Below are positions 37,187-45,999 of a stretch of DNA of 64,000 bases, one piece after another. The stretch comes from Pedobacter sp. PACM 27299. Its GTDB lineage: Bacteria > Bacteroidota > Bacteroidia > Sphingobacteriales > Sphingobacteriaceae. Below the pieces are notes generated by a model. That model worked only from the letters and a program-made list of their open reading frames with translations, had not been told where the DNA came from and made no database searches. The stretch covers positions 1,736,001 to 1,800,000 of the forward strand of contig NZ_CP012996.1 in assembly GCF_001412655.1 (NCBI RefSeq), read 5' to 3'. How positions within the stretch are numbered: the first letter of the stretch is position 1; each line of letters begins with the position of its first letter. Both the position numbers and the translations under genes were made by a program.

Positions 37187-38458
37187 TTATCCAAAGAACA
37201 TATAGCATAAGCCGATCGCAGTACATACGCCTACTAAATCTGCCAGTAACATTGCCCCGATTGCATACCGCGTATTGGTTACGCTAACCGATCCAAAATA
37301 AACGGCGATTACGTAAAATGTAGTGTCTGAAGAACCTTGCAGAATACTGGATAATCTACCCGCAAAAGAGTCTGGTCCATGAGCAGTCATGGTATCTATC
37401 ATCATCCCTCTGGCACCACTTCCACTCAGCGGTCTGATGAGTGCTGTAGGAATGCCGTCAATAAAACGGGAATCCATGCCTAAAGCTGTGCAAACGTGTT
37501 TTAATCCGTTGATGACCATGTCAAATGTACCGCTGGTACGTAATAAACTGATGGCCACCAACATCCCCACTAAATAAGGAATAATCCGGATCGCAGTGTC
37601 AAAACCGCCTTTAGCACCTTCTACAAAGGCATCATAAATGTTGATATTTTTATACAAACCACCCAATACGATCAATAAAAAGATCAATAATAATAATCCA
37701 TTGCTCAGGATTCCTGAAAACTCCTGTAATCCGGCAGTAGTTAAACTGGTTAAGTAAAGCACTAATAACCCGATAATGGAAGACAGTCCCAGTACCCAGG
37801 CCATGATCACCGGCTGAAAAATATTGATCTTTTGCTTAAACGAAACGATAAACATGGCCGCCATGGTCGCTACAAAAGTGGCAATCATGCAGGGGATAAA
37901 TATGTCTGTTGGATTTGCCGAGTTTAAAGAAGCACGTACCGCGATAATGCTGACCGGGATTAAGGTTAATCCGGAAGCATGTAAACAAAGAAACATGATC
38001 TGTGCGTTGGAAGCCGTGTCTTTATTGGGATTCAGTTCCTGCAGACTTTCCATTGTTTTCAGTCCGAAAGGGGTAGCTGCATTGTCTAGCCCCAATAAGT
38101 TTGCGGAAAAGTTCATCACCATGTGGCCTGTTGCCGGGTGACCTTTAGGAACATCCGGGAAAAGTTTCGAGAAGAAAGGACTGATGATTCTTGACAATAA
38201 ACGGATGCCTCCGGCTTTTTCTGCAATGCTCATAAAGCCCATAAATAAGGCCATAATTCCAATCAGCTTTAAGCAGATATTGACTGCAGTCCAGCAGGTC
38301 TCGATGATGCCATCTACCTTCAATACATTACCCGCATCACTGGCTTTTCCAATGATCATGAGGTTGAAAATTTCTGTTTCTCCAAGAAAGAAACACTTAA
38401 AACTGGCTACTGCAATCGCGATGATAATGAATGCAGACCAGATCCTACTTAGGGCCAT
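37187..38458 (-). CDS. SpmA-SpmB fusion (nucleoside-recognition/Gate domain membrane protein)
   Basis: A 423-residue integral membrane protein. The N-terminal half, with VDGIIETCWTAVNICLKLIGIMALFMGFM, resembles SpmA. The C-terminal half (from about residue 250, YDAFVEGAKGGFDTAIRIIPYLVGML, then ALIRPLSGSGARGMM) resembles SpmB. In sporulating Firmicutes these are separate genes, whereas in non-sporulating Bacteroidota they occur fused. The two Gate domains suggest a transporter-like fold, but the substrate is unknown. It is convergent with the susCD operon. Confidence 0.9.
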   Translation of the reverse strand: MALSRIWSAFIIIAIAVASFKCFFLGETEIFNLMIIGKASDAGNVLKVDGIIETCWTAVNICLKLIGIMALFMGFMSIAEKAGGIRLLSRIISPFFSKLFPDVPKGHPATGHMVMNFSANLLGLDNAATPFGLKTMESLQELNPNKDTASNAQIMFLCLHASGLTLIPVSIIAVRASLNSANPTDIFIPCMIATFVATMAAMFIVSFKQKINIFQPVIMAWVLGLSSIIGLLVLYLTSLTTAGLQEFSGILSNGLLLLIFLLIVLGGLYKNINIYDAFVEGAKGGFDTAIRIIPYLVGMLVAISLLRTSGTFDMVINGLKHVCTALGMDSRFIDGIPTALIRPLSGSGARGMMIDTMTAHGPDSFAGRLSSILQGSSDTTFYVIAVYFGSVSVTNTRYAIGAMLLADLVGVCTAIGLCYMFFG

Positions 38459-38584
38459 TAAAATAAAATTAGTTGAAGCGTTAAATTTATAGTTTTGATT
38501 CTAATAATCCGTGTTAAGGAACAATAATTATCAAGTAGGAAGGATAAAAATGTTGAGGATGAAATCTGCGGGTAAAATAAACCA

Positions 38585-38621
38585 AAACGGCCGCATCCAC
38601 AATGAAGGGATACGGCCGTTT
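38585..38621 (-). terminator. Terminator of the S9 peptidase gene
   Basis: AAACGGCCGCATCC (38585-38598) pairs with GGATACGGCCGTTT (38608-38621), with one mismatch. On the minus strand it is followed by TGGTTTATTTT. It lies 33 bp after the peptidase stop. Confidence 0.8.
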
Positions 38622-38653
38622 CGGTACTAAAATTAATTGATGATCCTCAATTG

Positions 38654-41500
38654 TTAAGGCTTATCATCTGTGAGCTCAAAGCCCCATGTTTTTCCTTTTT
38701 CTGTAGCTGGGATTCCTGAGGTCATCCATGCTGGTGCTTTAGCGCCTTTCAGATAATAATCGAAAAACTGCTGTTCTCTGATCTGAATGTCTTTTCTGTT
38801 CTGACGCTGCACCAGGTTGTGTGCTTCACCATTGTAGTTTAGCATCCATACTGGCTTTCCAAGGCGTCTCAAGCCACTAAATAGCTCAATTCCCTGGTAC
38901 CATGGTACGGCACCATCGGCATCATTTGCCATGATCACTAAAGGTGTATTCACCTTTGGTAAGAAAAATAAAGGAGAGTTCTCGATATACAAATCTGGTT
39001 TCTCCCAAAGGGTAGCACCGATTCTACTTTGTGTTTTTTCATATTGGAACTGTCTGTTCATGCCGCTTTCCCAGCGCATACCCCCGTAAGCAGAAGTCAT
39101 GTTGGCAACCGGAGCGCCAGCCCATGCAGCTGCATACATATTGGTACGTGTAATCAGGTGTGCCACCTGATAACCGCCCCAGCTTTGTCCCTGGATACCG
39201 ATTTTACTGCCATCTACCCATGCGTTTTTCTTCAGGGCTTCTACACCGGAATTGATATATTCTTCTGCAGATTTTCCAGGATAACCAGTTTCATAAGAGA
39301 TGTCTGGTGCAAATACCAGGTAGCCATTACTCACGAAGAAAGGAATGTTTAACCTAGATGGGGTAGGAGCAGGCGGCTGATAAGCATAAAGTCCATCAGA
39401 AAGTTTCTCATAGAAATACACGATCATTGGATACTTTTTAGTCGGATCAAAGTTTTCCGGTTTATATAAAATACCTTCTGATTTAAAGCCTTTAGGGGTA
39501 TCCCATTTTACCAATTCAGCAGTTCCCCAGTTGTAGTTTTGCTGCTGAGGATTGGTGTTACTCAGTTTTATCTCTGTTTTCAGGTCTTTTGAAACATAGA
39601 CATTCGGAGAAACGATATAGCTTCCTTTGTCGTAGATGTACATTTCTGCGTCCTTAGCTTTTGCTAAATCAGAGTACTTGTATTTGTCCATCACGATCAG
39701 TTCCGGATTTTTCTGATCGCCTACATTCGTTTTATAGAAACCATTTTCTTTGGTGGTATTGTTGAAAGCATCCATTAAAATGTGTTGCTTTTTTCCAAGG
39801 AAACGACTTTCCGGATCTAGCTTCTGGTAACGGAAAGTCAGCTTATTCTGTCTTCCAAAACCATTCGTTAAATTTCTTGCAGGGGTTTTTCCTTCAGGAG
39901 AGAACTCCCAGATGTCATATCTGTCGTAGATTAAAACGGTCTTGTCATCTTCCGTCCAGGCGGCTACACCATAAGCAGAAGGGTTGTCGGGAACATCATT
40001 TTCCTCATCTACCAGTTTAACGGCCAAACCATTGTTCAATGGAGTTACTTTTCCCGTAGCCACTTGATAAGTACAATAAATGCCGGTTTTCTTATCAAAG
40101 AAAAGCACATATTTCCCTCCTGGAGAAACCATTGCAGAACCAGAAAGTGCTTCCATAATCTTTTTTCTGGCGCCGGTTTTTACGTCTACCAGGTAATAAT
40201 CTTTAATGGTACTTGCCGTCCATTGCTGCTGTACTCTATTGCCATAGTCGGTAGAGGCCAATGCGAATGGCGCATTTCCTTCATCCATGACTACTGCATC
40301 TGGTAACTTAACATCCGTTAATGGAACAATTTTCGGGTCGCTGTTGAAGATTTCAATGGCAGAGAGGTAAGCTCTTTTAGATTCTTTATCTGCATTTTTC
40401 AGCTGCATTGGCTGCAGATAATCGTCTTTATAACCCCAGATATCTAATTTTGCATTTTCAAAATCTACCAGTGTCGTATCTTTTGCTGTTTTCACAGGAG
40501 CGATGCCGAAGAACAATTTTGTACCATCCTTACTAAAGTTAACGCGGGAATCACCGCTTACTGACCATTTTTTAGGCATACCAGGAATGGCATTGTCTAC
40601 CAGAATCTGCGCAGTATCTAAAGAAAGCGAGTTGTAGTATACATTGAACTCTTTAATTTCCATTTTCTCCGGACTTTGCTCTCCTAAGAAAGCTAAATAG
40701 GCGCCATCTTCATCAAAAGCAAAGTTTTTAAAAGTACCTTTTCCTTTTACTAATGTTTTCAAAGTTCCTTTTTCTGTATTCAAAACAAATACACCTACCG
40801 GAGCCGTCTTGTCTTTTTTAGCACCTGTACAGGCAAAGATAAACTGCTTTCCATTTTTGCTGAAGGCGTACTCGCTCACATATTTAAAGGTACGTTCTAC
40901 ACCCGTATTGAGGTTTTTAAAAACCAAGTCTGTGCCTTCATTTTTACCAGCCGCCGCGGCATCGTCTTCGGCAAAAAAGTCTTCGTTGTCTTTTTTCTTG
41001 TCCGTAGCAGCAGGAGCAGGTGTTTTCTTGGCGGTATCAATAGGTTTTTCCAGTTGATAAGCTAAAAAGCCAGCCGCTTTCTCTGGCATTTTAAATGACT
41101 TCACACGGGCAACTTTTATGATGGCCATACTGGTTAGATTGGCGATCCCTAAACTGTCTTTAGGCTGGTCATCTGCTTTTTTCTTTTTAATTTTTGCCTG
41201 ACGGATGTCCTTTTGAAAAGGCTTGATGGCAAATACTGCATATTTTGAATCTGCACTAAACTGTGCATTGGTACCACGATTGACTTTTAATTTGGCCAAG
41301 TTGACCAGGTTATTCAGATATAGATTGGCATCACCCTCTTGTTGGTTGATCCCATACATGGCCCAAGCGCCATTGTTACTGAGTTGTTTCGATCCCACAG
41401 ATTCCCAGGTATCATAAACACTATGATCCAATGGTTTTTTCTGCGCGTATGCTGCGCTGGCCATTAACAAGAACATTAGTGTAAGTTTTTTATGCATCAT
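38654..41500 (-). CDS. Exported S9-family prolyl-oligopeptidase-type serine peptidase
   Basis: A 948-residue periplasmic peptidase with a signal peptide (residues 1-19, MMHKKLTLMFLLMASAAYA). A long beta-propeller-like region (about 40-650) includes a low-complexity acidic/Lys segment around residues 155-185 (DTAKKTPAPAATDKKKDNED). The C-terminal alpha/beta-hydrolase carries the nucleophile in GIQGQSWGGYQVAHL (Ser about 779), the Asp in VIMANDADGAVPWYQG and the His in YNGEAHNLV. This is the DPP-IV/acylaminoacyl-peptidase-like class, expected to trim short peptides. It is longer than usual (~700-900). Confidence 0.94.
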   Translation of the reverse strand: MMHKKLTLMFLLMASAAYAQKKPLDHSVYDTWESVGSKQLSNNGAWAMYGINQQEGDANLYLNNLVNLAKLKVNRGTNAQFSADSKYAVFAIKPFQKDIRQAKIKKKKADDQPKDSLGIANLTSMAIIKVARVKSFKMPEKAAGFLAYQLEKPIDTAKKTPAPAATDKKKDNEDFFAEDDAAAAGKNEGTDLVFKNLNTGVERTFKYVSEYAFSKNGKQFIFACTGAKKDKTAPVGVFVLNTEKGTLKTLVKGKGTFKNFAFDEDGAYLAFLGEQSPEKMEIKEFNVYYNSLSLDTAQILVDNAIPGMPKKWSVSGDSRVNFSKDGTKLFFGIAPVKTAKDTTLVDFENAKLDIWGYKDDYLQPMQLKNADKESKRAYLSAIEIFNSDPKIVPLTDVKLPDAVVMDEGNAPFALASTDYGNRVQQQWTASTIKDYYLVDVKTGARKKIMEALSGSAMVSPGGKYVLFFDKKTGIYCTYQVATGKVTPLNNGLAVKLVDEENDVPDNPSAYGVAAWTEDDKTVLIYDRYDIWEFSPEGKTPARNLTNGFGRQNKLTFRYQKLDPESRFLGKKQHILMDAFNNTTKENGFYKTNVGDQKNPELIVMDKYKYSDLAKAKDAEMYIYDKGSYIVSPNVYVSKDLKTEIKLSNTNPQQQNYNWGTAELVKWDTPKGFKSEGILYKPENFDPTKKYPMIVYFYEKLSDGLYAYQPPAPTPSRLNIPFFVSNGYLVFAPDISYETGYPGKSAEEYINSGVEALKKNAWVDGSKIGIQGQSWGGYQVAHLITRTNMYAAAWAGAPVANMTSAYGGMRWESGMNRQFQYEKTQSRIGATLWEKPDLYIENSPLFFLPKVNTPLVIMANDADGAVPWYQGIELFSGLRRLGKPVWMLNYNGEAHNLVQRQNRKDIQIREQQFFDYYLKGAKAPAWMTSGIPATEKGKTWGFELTDDKP

Positions 41501-41606
41501 AAAGACTGTTTTTACTTGTTTATTTCTTCAGCTTTAAATTTCTGCTTTTTTCGTCCTATATCCGCAATTTGCACCAAATTATTACAAAAAAAACCGCCTT
41601 AAATGC

Positions 41607-41632
41607 AAAAAGCACCCCGAAAGGTGCTTTTT
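41607..41632 (-). terminator. Terminator of the pyrG-yidC operon
   Basis: AAAAAGCACC (41607-41616) and GGTGCTTTTT (41623-41632) flank CCGAAA. The hairpin is near-symmetrical and lies 20 bp after the yidC stop. Confidence 0.85.
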
Positions 41633-41651
41633 AAATGTCTTTAAAAAAAGA

Positions 41652-43451
41652 CTATTTTTTCTTTGCCTGTGCTGCCGCTTGTTGTTGCGAACGCATATAG
41701 TCATCTAATCTCGTTTGGAATTTAGATTTCTTTTTATTTTCTACAGGTTTTGTTTTGTTCTCTTGTAAAGTACGGTGAATCTTCTCATCATCAACCATAG
41801 ATTTGATCATGAACTGCTGTGCAAATGTCAGCATATTCGCTAGGAAGTAGTAATAGTTTAATCCTGATGGATAGCTATTCAAGACGCCTAAGAAAATGAT
41901 TGGCATGATGTAACCAATATACTTCATCTGACCTGTTGCACCAGAAATCTGGTTATTGAAATAAGTATAGATCAAGGTTGAAATCGTCATCAACACACAC
42001 ATTAAACTCAAGTGATCTCCGATAAATGGAATAGTGAAACCAAATTTGATGAAATCATCATAAGTGGAAAGATCTTTCATCCATAAGAAGCTTTCTCCTC
42101 TTAACTCAAATAAGTTAGGGAAGAAGAAGAAGAAGGCCATTACAAAAGGCAATTGCAGTAACATTGGTAAACAGCCACCCAGTGGATTTACGCCTACCTG
42201 CTTATACAATTTTAAGTATTCTTGTTGTAAAAGTGTTGGGTTATCTTCGCCTACTTTAGCTTTAATCACATCCATTTCTGGTTTAAGAATTCTCATCTTA
42301 GCCATAGAGATGTATGATTTATACGTCAGCGGAGACATGGCAACTTTAAGAAGGATGGTCAGGATCAGGATGATCAAGCCATAGTTCCATCCAAAAGCTT
42401 CCAGGAATTTAAATACTGGAAGTACCACAAACCTGTTGATATATTTTAAAGGCCAGTAACCCATATCTACTAATTTCTCAATTTCGTGCCCTTGTGCTTT
42501 TAGCGTAGAGAACTTATTGGTACCGAAGTAGAAATCCATCGCATAGTTTTGTGAGGCTGACTGACTGAAATGTAATTTCATGTCTGCATCATAACGTTTG
42601 ATTTCACCTGGTTTGGTAGAATCTGTGATGGCAAGTTTACCGCTTTCAAAACCGTCTTTAGAGATCAGGACTGCTGAGAAAAACTGTTGTTTGAAGGAGA
42701 ACCATTCGATTTTTCCTTTTTTCAACTCTTCAGTCTGGTCTTTAGCAACGCTCAAATGATCTGGGCTTGCATTCGTATATTTGTAGAAAGGAGCAGAGTG
42801 TTCTTTTTCTTTCTTCGCAGATTTCTCCTGCTCTAATAACGTTGCAGACCAGTTCAAAGAGATAGAATCCGTTTGGATCACCTGATTTAAACCATTAAGA
42901 TTAATGTTAAAAGCAACATTGTTCGACTTAGGTTTTAAGTCGTAAGTATATTCAATGTATTGATCACCTTGATAAGTGGCACGCATGCTCACTTTATTGT
43001 CTGTTACTGTTGGTGTAAAATAAAGATCATCAGTATTTAATACTTTACCGTTGATGTTCATTTTTAAGCCGAACTTATTCTGGTCGCCGTCAAATAAAAT
43101 AACCGGTTTTCCATTGTAAGTTTTCTGATCTTTCACCTGTACAGATAAGATCTTACCACCTTTATTGGTTAACGTTAATTTTAAGTTCTCATTCTCTAAA
43201 ACAGTAGTCTGAGGAGTACCTGCGATGCTGCCACCAAATGGTCCTGATAATGTTGCTGAATCTACAGCTGGTGTTGCCGCTGCAATTGCAGGAGCAGTAG
43301 TTTTTGTGGCTGCATTAGCTTTTTTCAAAGAATCTGCGGCAATTCTTTCCTTTTCTTTGGTGATTTCAGTCTGACTTGGACCAAAAAAGTAAAAAGAACC
43401 GGCCAAAACGATCATGATCAGGAACAGGCCTGTAAACGTATTTCTATCCAT
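41652..43451 (-). CDS. yidC: Membrane protein insertase YidC
   Basis: This insertase integrates and folds inner-membrane proteins with or without SecYEG. The 599-residue protein has an N-terminal helix (FTGLFLIMIVLAGSFYFFG), a large periplasmic beta-rich domain (about 75-340), and the conserved five-helix core from about residue 350 (NYGLIILILTILLKVAMSPLTYKSYISMAKM). The core contains PLGGCLPMLLQLPFVMAFFFFF and the C-terminal helices. The positively charged tail (KPVENKKKSKFQTRLDDYMR) is typical. pyrG precedes it by 20 bp, a common Bacteroidota neighbour pair. Confidence 0.97.
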   Translation of the reverse strand: MDRNTFTGLFLIMIVLAGSFYFFGPSQTEITKEKERIAADSLKKANAATKTTAPAIAAATPAVDSATLSGPFGGSIAGTPQTTVLENENLKLTLTNKGGKILSVQVKDQKTYNGKPVILFDGDQNKFGLKMNINGKVLNTDDLYFTPTVTDNKVSMRATYQGDQYIEYTYDLKPKSNNVAFNINLNGLNQVIQTDSISLNWSATLLEQEKSAKKEKEHSAPFYKYTNASPDHLSVAKDQTEELKKGKIEWFSFKQQFFSAVLISKDGFESGKLAITDSTKPGEIKRYDADMKLHFSQSASQNYAMDFYFGTNKFSTLKAQGHEIEKLVDMGYWPLKYINRFVVLPVFKFLEAFGWNYGLIILILTILLKVAMSPLTYKSYISMAKMRILKPEMDVIKAKVGEDNPTLLQQEYLKLYKQVGVNPLGGCLPMLLQLPFVMAFFFFFPNLFELRGESFLWMKDLSTYDDFIKFGFTIPFIGDHLSLMCVLMTISTLIYTYFNNQISGATGQMKYIGYIMPIIFLGVLNSYPSGLNYYYFLANMLTFAQQFMIKSMVDDEKIHRTLQENKTKPVENKKKSKFQTRLDDYMRSQQQAAAQAKKK

Positions 43452-43471
43452 TATTGTTATTTAAACTCGTA

Positions 43472-45088
43472 TTATTTGATTTTCTTCTTCGCAAATTCCA
43501 TCGCGGCGGCGACAAATTTAACAAAAAGTGGGTGAGGATTAGCAACTGTTGATTTTAATTCTGGATGAAATTGTCCACCAACGAAGAAAGGATGGTTTTT
43601 GAGCTCCACAATTTCTACTAAATGACTGTCAGGATTTAAGCCTGAAGCAATCATTCCTGCTGCTTCATACTGCTCCAGGTACGCATTGTTGAACTCATAA
43701 CGATGTCTGTGACGCTCAGTGATGTGTACTTTTCCATAAGCTGCATAAGCTTTTGTTCCCTTTTTAAGGTCACATGGATAAGAACCTAAACGCATCGTTC
43801 CTCCTTTATTGGTGATCGTTTTTTGGTCTTCCATCATGTTAATGACAGGATTTTCCGTGTTCTCGTCGATTTCAACAGTATTTGCATTGGTTAATCCCAA
43901 TACATTTCTACCGAATTCAATCACTGCACACTGCATACCTAAACAGATACCGAAGAAAGGAACATCATTTTCACGAACATATTTAATCGCATCGATTTTT
44001 CCTTCAATACCACGGCTTCCGAAACCAGGAGCAACCAATACACCGTCTAAGTGTGCTAATTTTTCTTTGGCATTGTCTGCATAGACACCTTCAGAATGGA
44101 TATATTCTACTTTTACTTTACACTCATTTTTAGCACCTGCATGTACAAAAGATTCAATAATCGATTTGTAAGCATCAGGAAGCTCTACATATTTACCAAT
44201 TAGTCCGATTTTAACTTCTGAAGTCGGGTTTTTCAAACGACCAAGGAAATCTTTCCAGCTTTCCATATCCGGTTCATTTTTCTGCGCCAGCTTCAATTTG
44301 CTCAATACCGTTTTGTCCAATTGCTCTTTCATCATCAGCAAAGGCACATCATAAATCGTTGAAGCATCAATAGATTCCACAACTGCATTGATGTTTACAT
44401 TACAGAACAACGCGATTTTCTTACGAATATCCATATTGATATGGTGTTCCGTACGACATACCAAAATGTCTGGCTGGATACCATATTCCAATAATGCTTT
44501 TACTGAGTGCTGTGTTGGTTTTGTTTTCAATTCTCCTGCAGCAGCAAGGAAAGGAATCAAAGTCAGGTGAATTACAATCGCATTGTTTGCACCTTCTTCC
44601 CATTTAAACTGACGTACCGCTTCAATGAAAGGTAAAGATTCAATATCACCAACAGTACCACCAAGTTCTGTGATCACGATGTCATACTTACCAGTATCAC
44701 CCAAGATGCGCATGTTGCGTTTGATCTCATCAGTGATGTGTGGAACTACCTGAACCGTTTTTCCAAGATACTCACCTTGTCTTTCTTTGTTGATTACATT
44801 TTGATAAATCCTTCCAGTCGTGATGTTGTTCGCCTGTGAGGTTGGAATGTTTAAGAAACGCTCATAATGACCAAGGTCAAGATCTGTTTCCGCACCATCT
44901 TCCGTTACAAAGCATTCGCCATGTTCATAAGGATTTAACGTTCCCGGATCAATGTTGATATACGGATCAAATTTTTGAATGGCTACACTGTAACCTCTTG
45001 CTTGTAATAATTTGGCTAATGAAGCGGAGATGATGCCCTTACCTAATGAGGAAGTAACACCGCCCGTAACAAAAATATACTTAGTCAT
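43472..45088 (-). CDS. pyrG: CTP synthase
   Basis: This cytosolic enzyme makes CTP from UTP, ATP and glutamine. The 538 residues match the family length. The N-terminal synthetase domain begins [18 protein letters not shown] with the P-loop, followed by [19 protein letters not shown]. The C-terminal class I glutamine amidotransferase has the nucleophile elbow [11 protein letters not shown] (Cys about 383) and the catalytic His-Glu in QFHPELKS near residue 515. It lies upstream of yidC. Confidence 0.98.
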   Translation of the reverse strand: MTKYIFVTGGVTSSLGKGIISASLAKLLQARGYSVAIQKFDPYINIDPGTLNPYEHGECFVTEDGAETDLDLGHYERFLNIPTSQANNITTGRIYQNVINKERQGEYLGKTVQVVPHITDEIKRNMRILGDTGKYDIVITELGGTVGDIESLPFIEAVRQFKWEEGANNAIVIHLTLIPFLAAAGELKTKPTQHSVKALLEYGIQPDILVCRTEHHINMDIRKKIALFCNVNINAVVESIDASTIYDVPLLMMKEQLDKTVLSKLKLAQKNEPDMESWKDFLGRLKNPTSEVKIGLIGKYVELPDAYKSIIESFVHAGAKNECKVKVEYIHSEGVYADNAKEKLAHLDGVLVAPGFGSRGIEGKIDAIKYVRENDVPFFGICLGMQCAVIEFGRNVLGLTNANTVEIDENTENPVINMMEDQKTITNKGGTMRLGSYPCDLKKGTKAYAAYGKVHITERHRHRYEFNNAYLEQYEAAGMIASGLNPDSHLVEIVELKNHPFFVGGQFHPELKSTVANPHPLFVKFVAAAMEFAKKKIK

Positions 45089-45246
45089 GTTTGTGATTTT
45101 CTGAAAATAAAGGCAGCTTTAAGGGCTACTTTTATTGTTTTTGTACGGGATACAAAGTTAGCAAATAAAACGGAAGCTAAAGGGCTAAATGTGGAAATAT
45201 TGTTGATCTTACAAATTCAGGACCTAAGCGCTTATGGCTGATAATG

Positions 45247-45999
45247 TTAAAGGGTGAAACCGTAGAACCGCTTTTTTACCAGTTCCGGTTTTTGTTTTAG
45301 CAGCTCATCATGTCTGGAATATATCTCGATTAATTTGTTTAAATCTTTCTCAGTTTCTATCTTTTTACCTTTTCCAGGTGGCGTAATGGCTAAAGATTGC
45401 TCAGCATAGGGTGTTACTTTTGTCGCAAACCAGGTACTGAAATAACGGGGGATGGCCAGTCCGAGAATCATTCCCGGCAATCCGCTAAAACCTTCCGGTC
45501 CACCTTTCAATAGAATGTCATCTGTGTAAAAGGCAACCACATACACGGAGTCATTCATCACTCCAATGGCTTTTCTGCAATTATACCCGGCAATATTCCG
45601 CATTTCGTGCATGATTTTCCATTCCAATTTAGGAATAGTATCGGTTAAGAGATAGTCCTCTCCAAGAATCCTCTTTTTAATTACGCGTTTGTCCTGATGA
45701 TAGTTGGTATAAAGCTCATTTTCTGAACTCTCATTCAATCCAAAAAGAGAAAACTCCTGCTCATCATCCTGTTTTTTTACCGGATGAAAGCGTGACTTTG
45801 AATTGTCGAATGATAGTTCCCATAAGCTGGTTTTGTATTTTTTCATCCGTTCGGAAATTGCCGAATTCTCCATCAGGCGCTGTAAATTTACCTTTTTTTC
45901 AAATATAATGCTGCCATTTGGTACAAAAAGCTGCTGCGCCTTTACCAGCGTAAAAGAAATAGATAAAAGTAACAGACAAGCCAATTGTTTCATGATCAT
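45247..45999 (-). CDS. GLPGLI-family exported protein
   Basis: A 250-residue secreted protein of unknown function. It has a signal peptide (residues 1-21, ending VKAQQ), a beta-rich body and the defining motif EGFSGLPGMILGLAI near residue 170. GLPGLI proteins are widespread in Bacteroidota and often sit next to a CarboxypepD_reg/TonB-like barrel, as here: its start codon directly abuts the stop of the upstream barrel gene. ATG 45993 is an alternative start. Confidence 0.9.
   Translation of the reverse strand: MIMKQLACLLLLSISFTLVKAQQLFVPNGSIIFEKKVNLQRLMENSAISERMKKYKTSLWELSFDNSKSRFHPVKKQDDEQEFSLFGLNESSENELYTNYHQDKRVIKKRILGEDYLLTDTIPKLEWKIMHEMRNIAGYNCRKAIGVMNDSVYVVAFYTDDILLKGGPEGFSGLPGMILGLAIPRYFSTWFATKVTPYAEQSLAITPPGKGKKIETEKDLNKLIEIYSRHDELLKQKPELVKKRFYGFTL

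Noticed and set aside
37187..38458. Sporulation role for the SpmAB fusion
   Set aside because: The organism type suggested by the rest of the window does not form endospores, and the family is common in non-sporulating bacteria.
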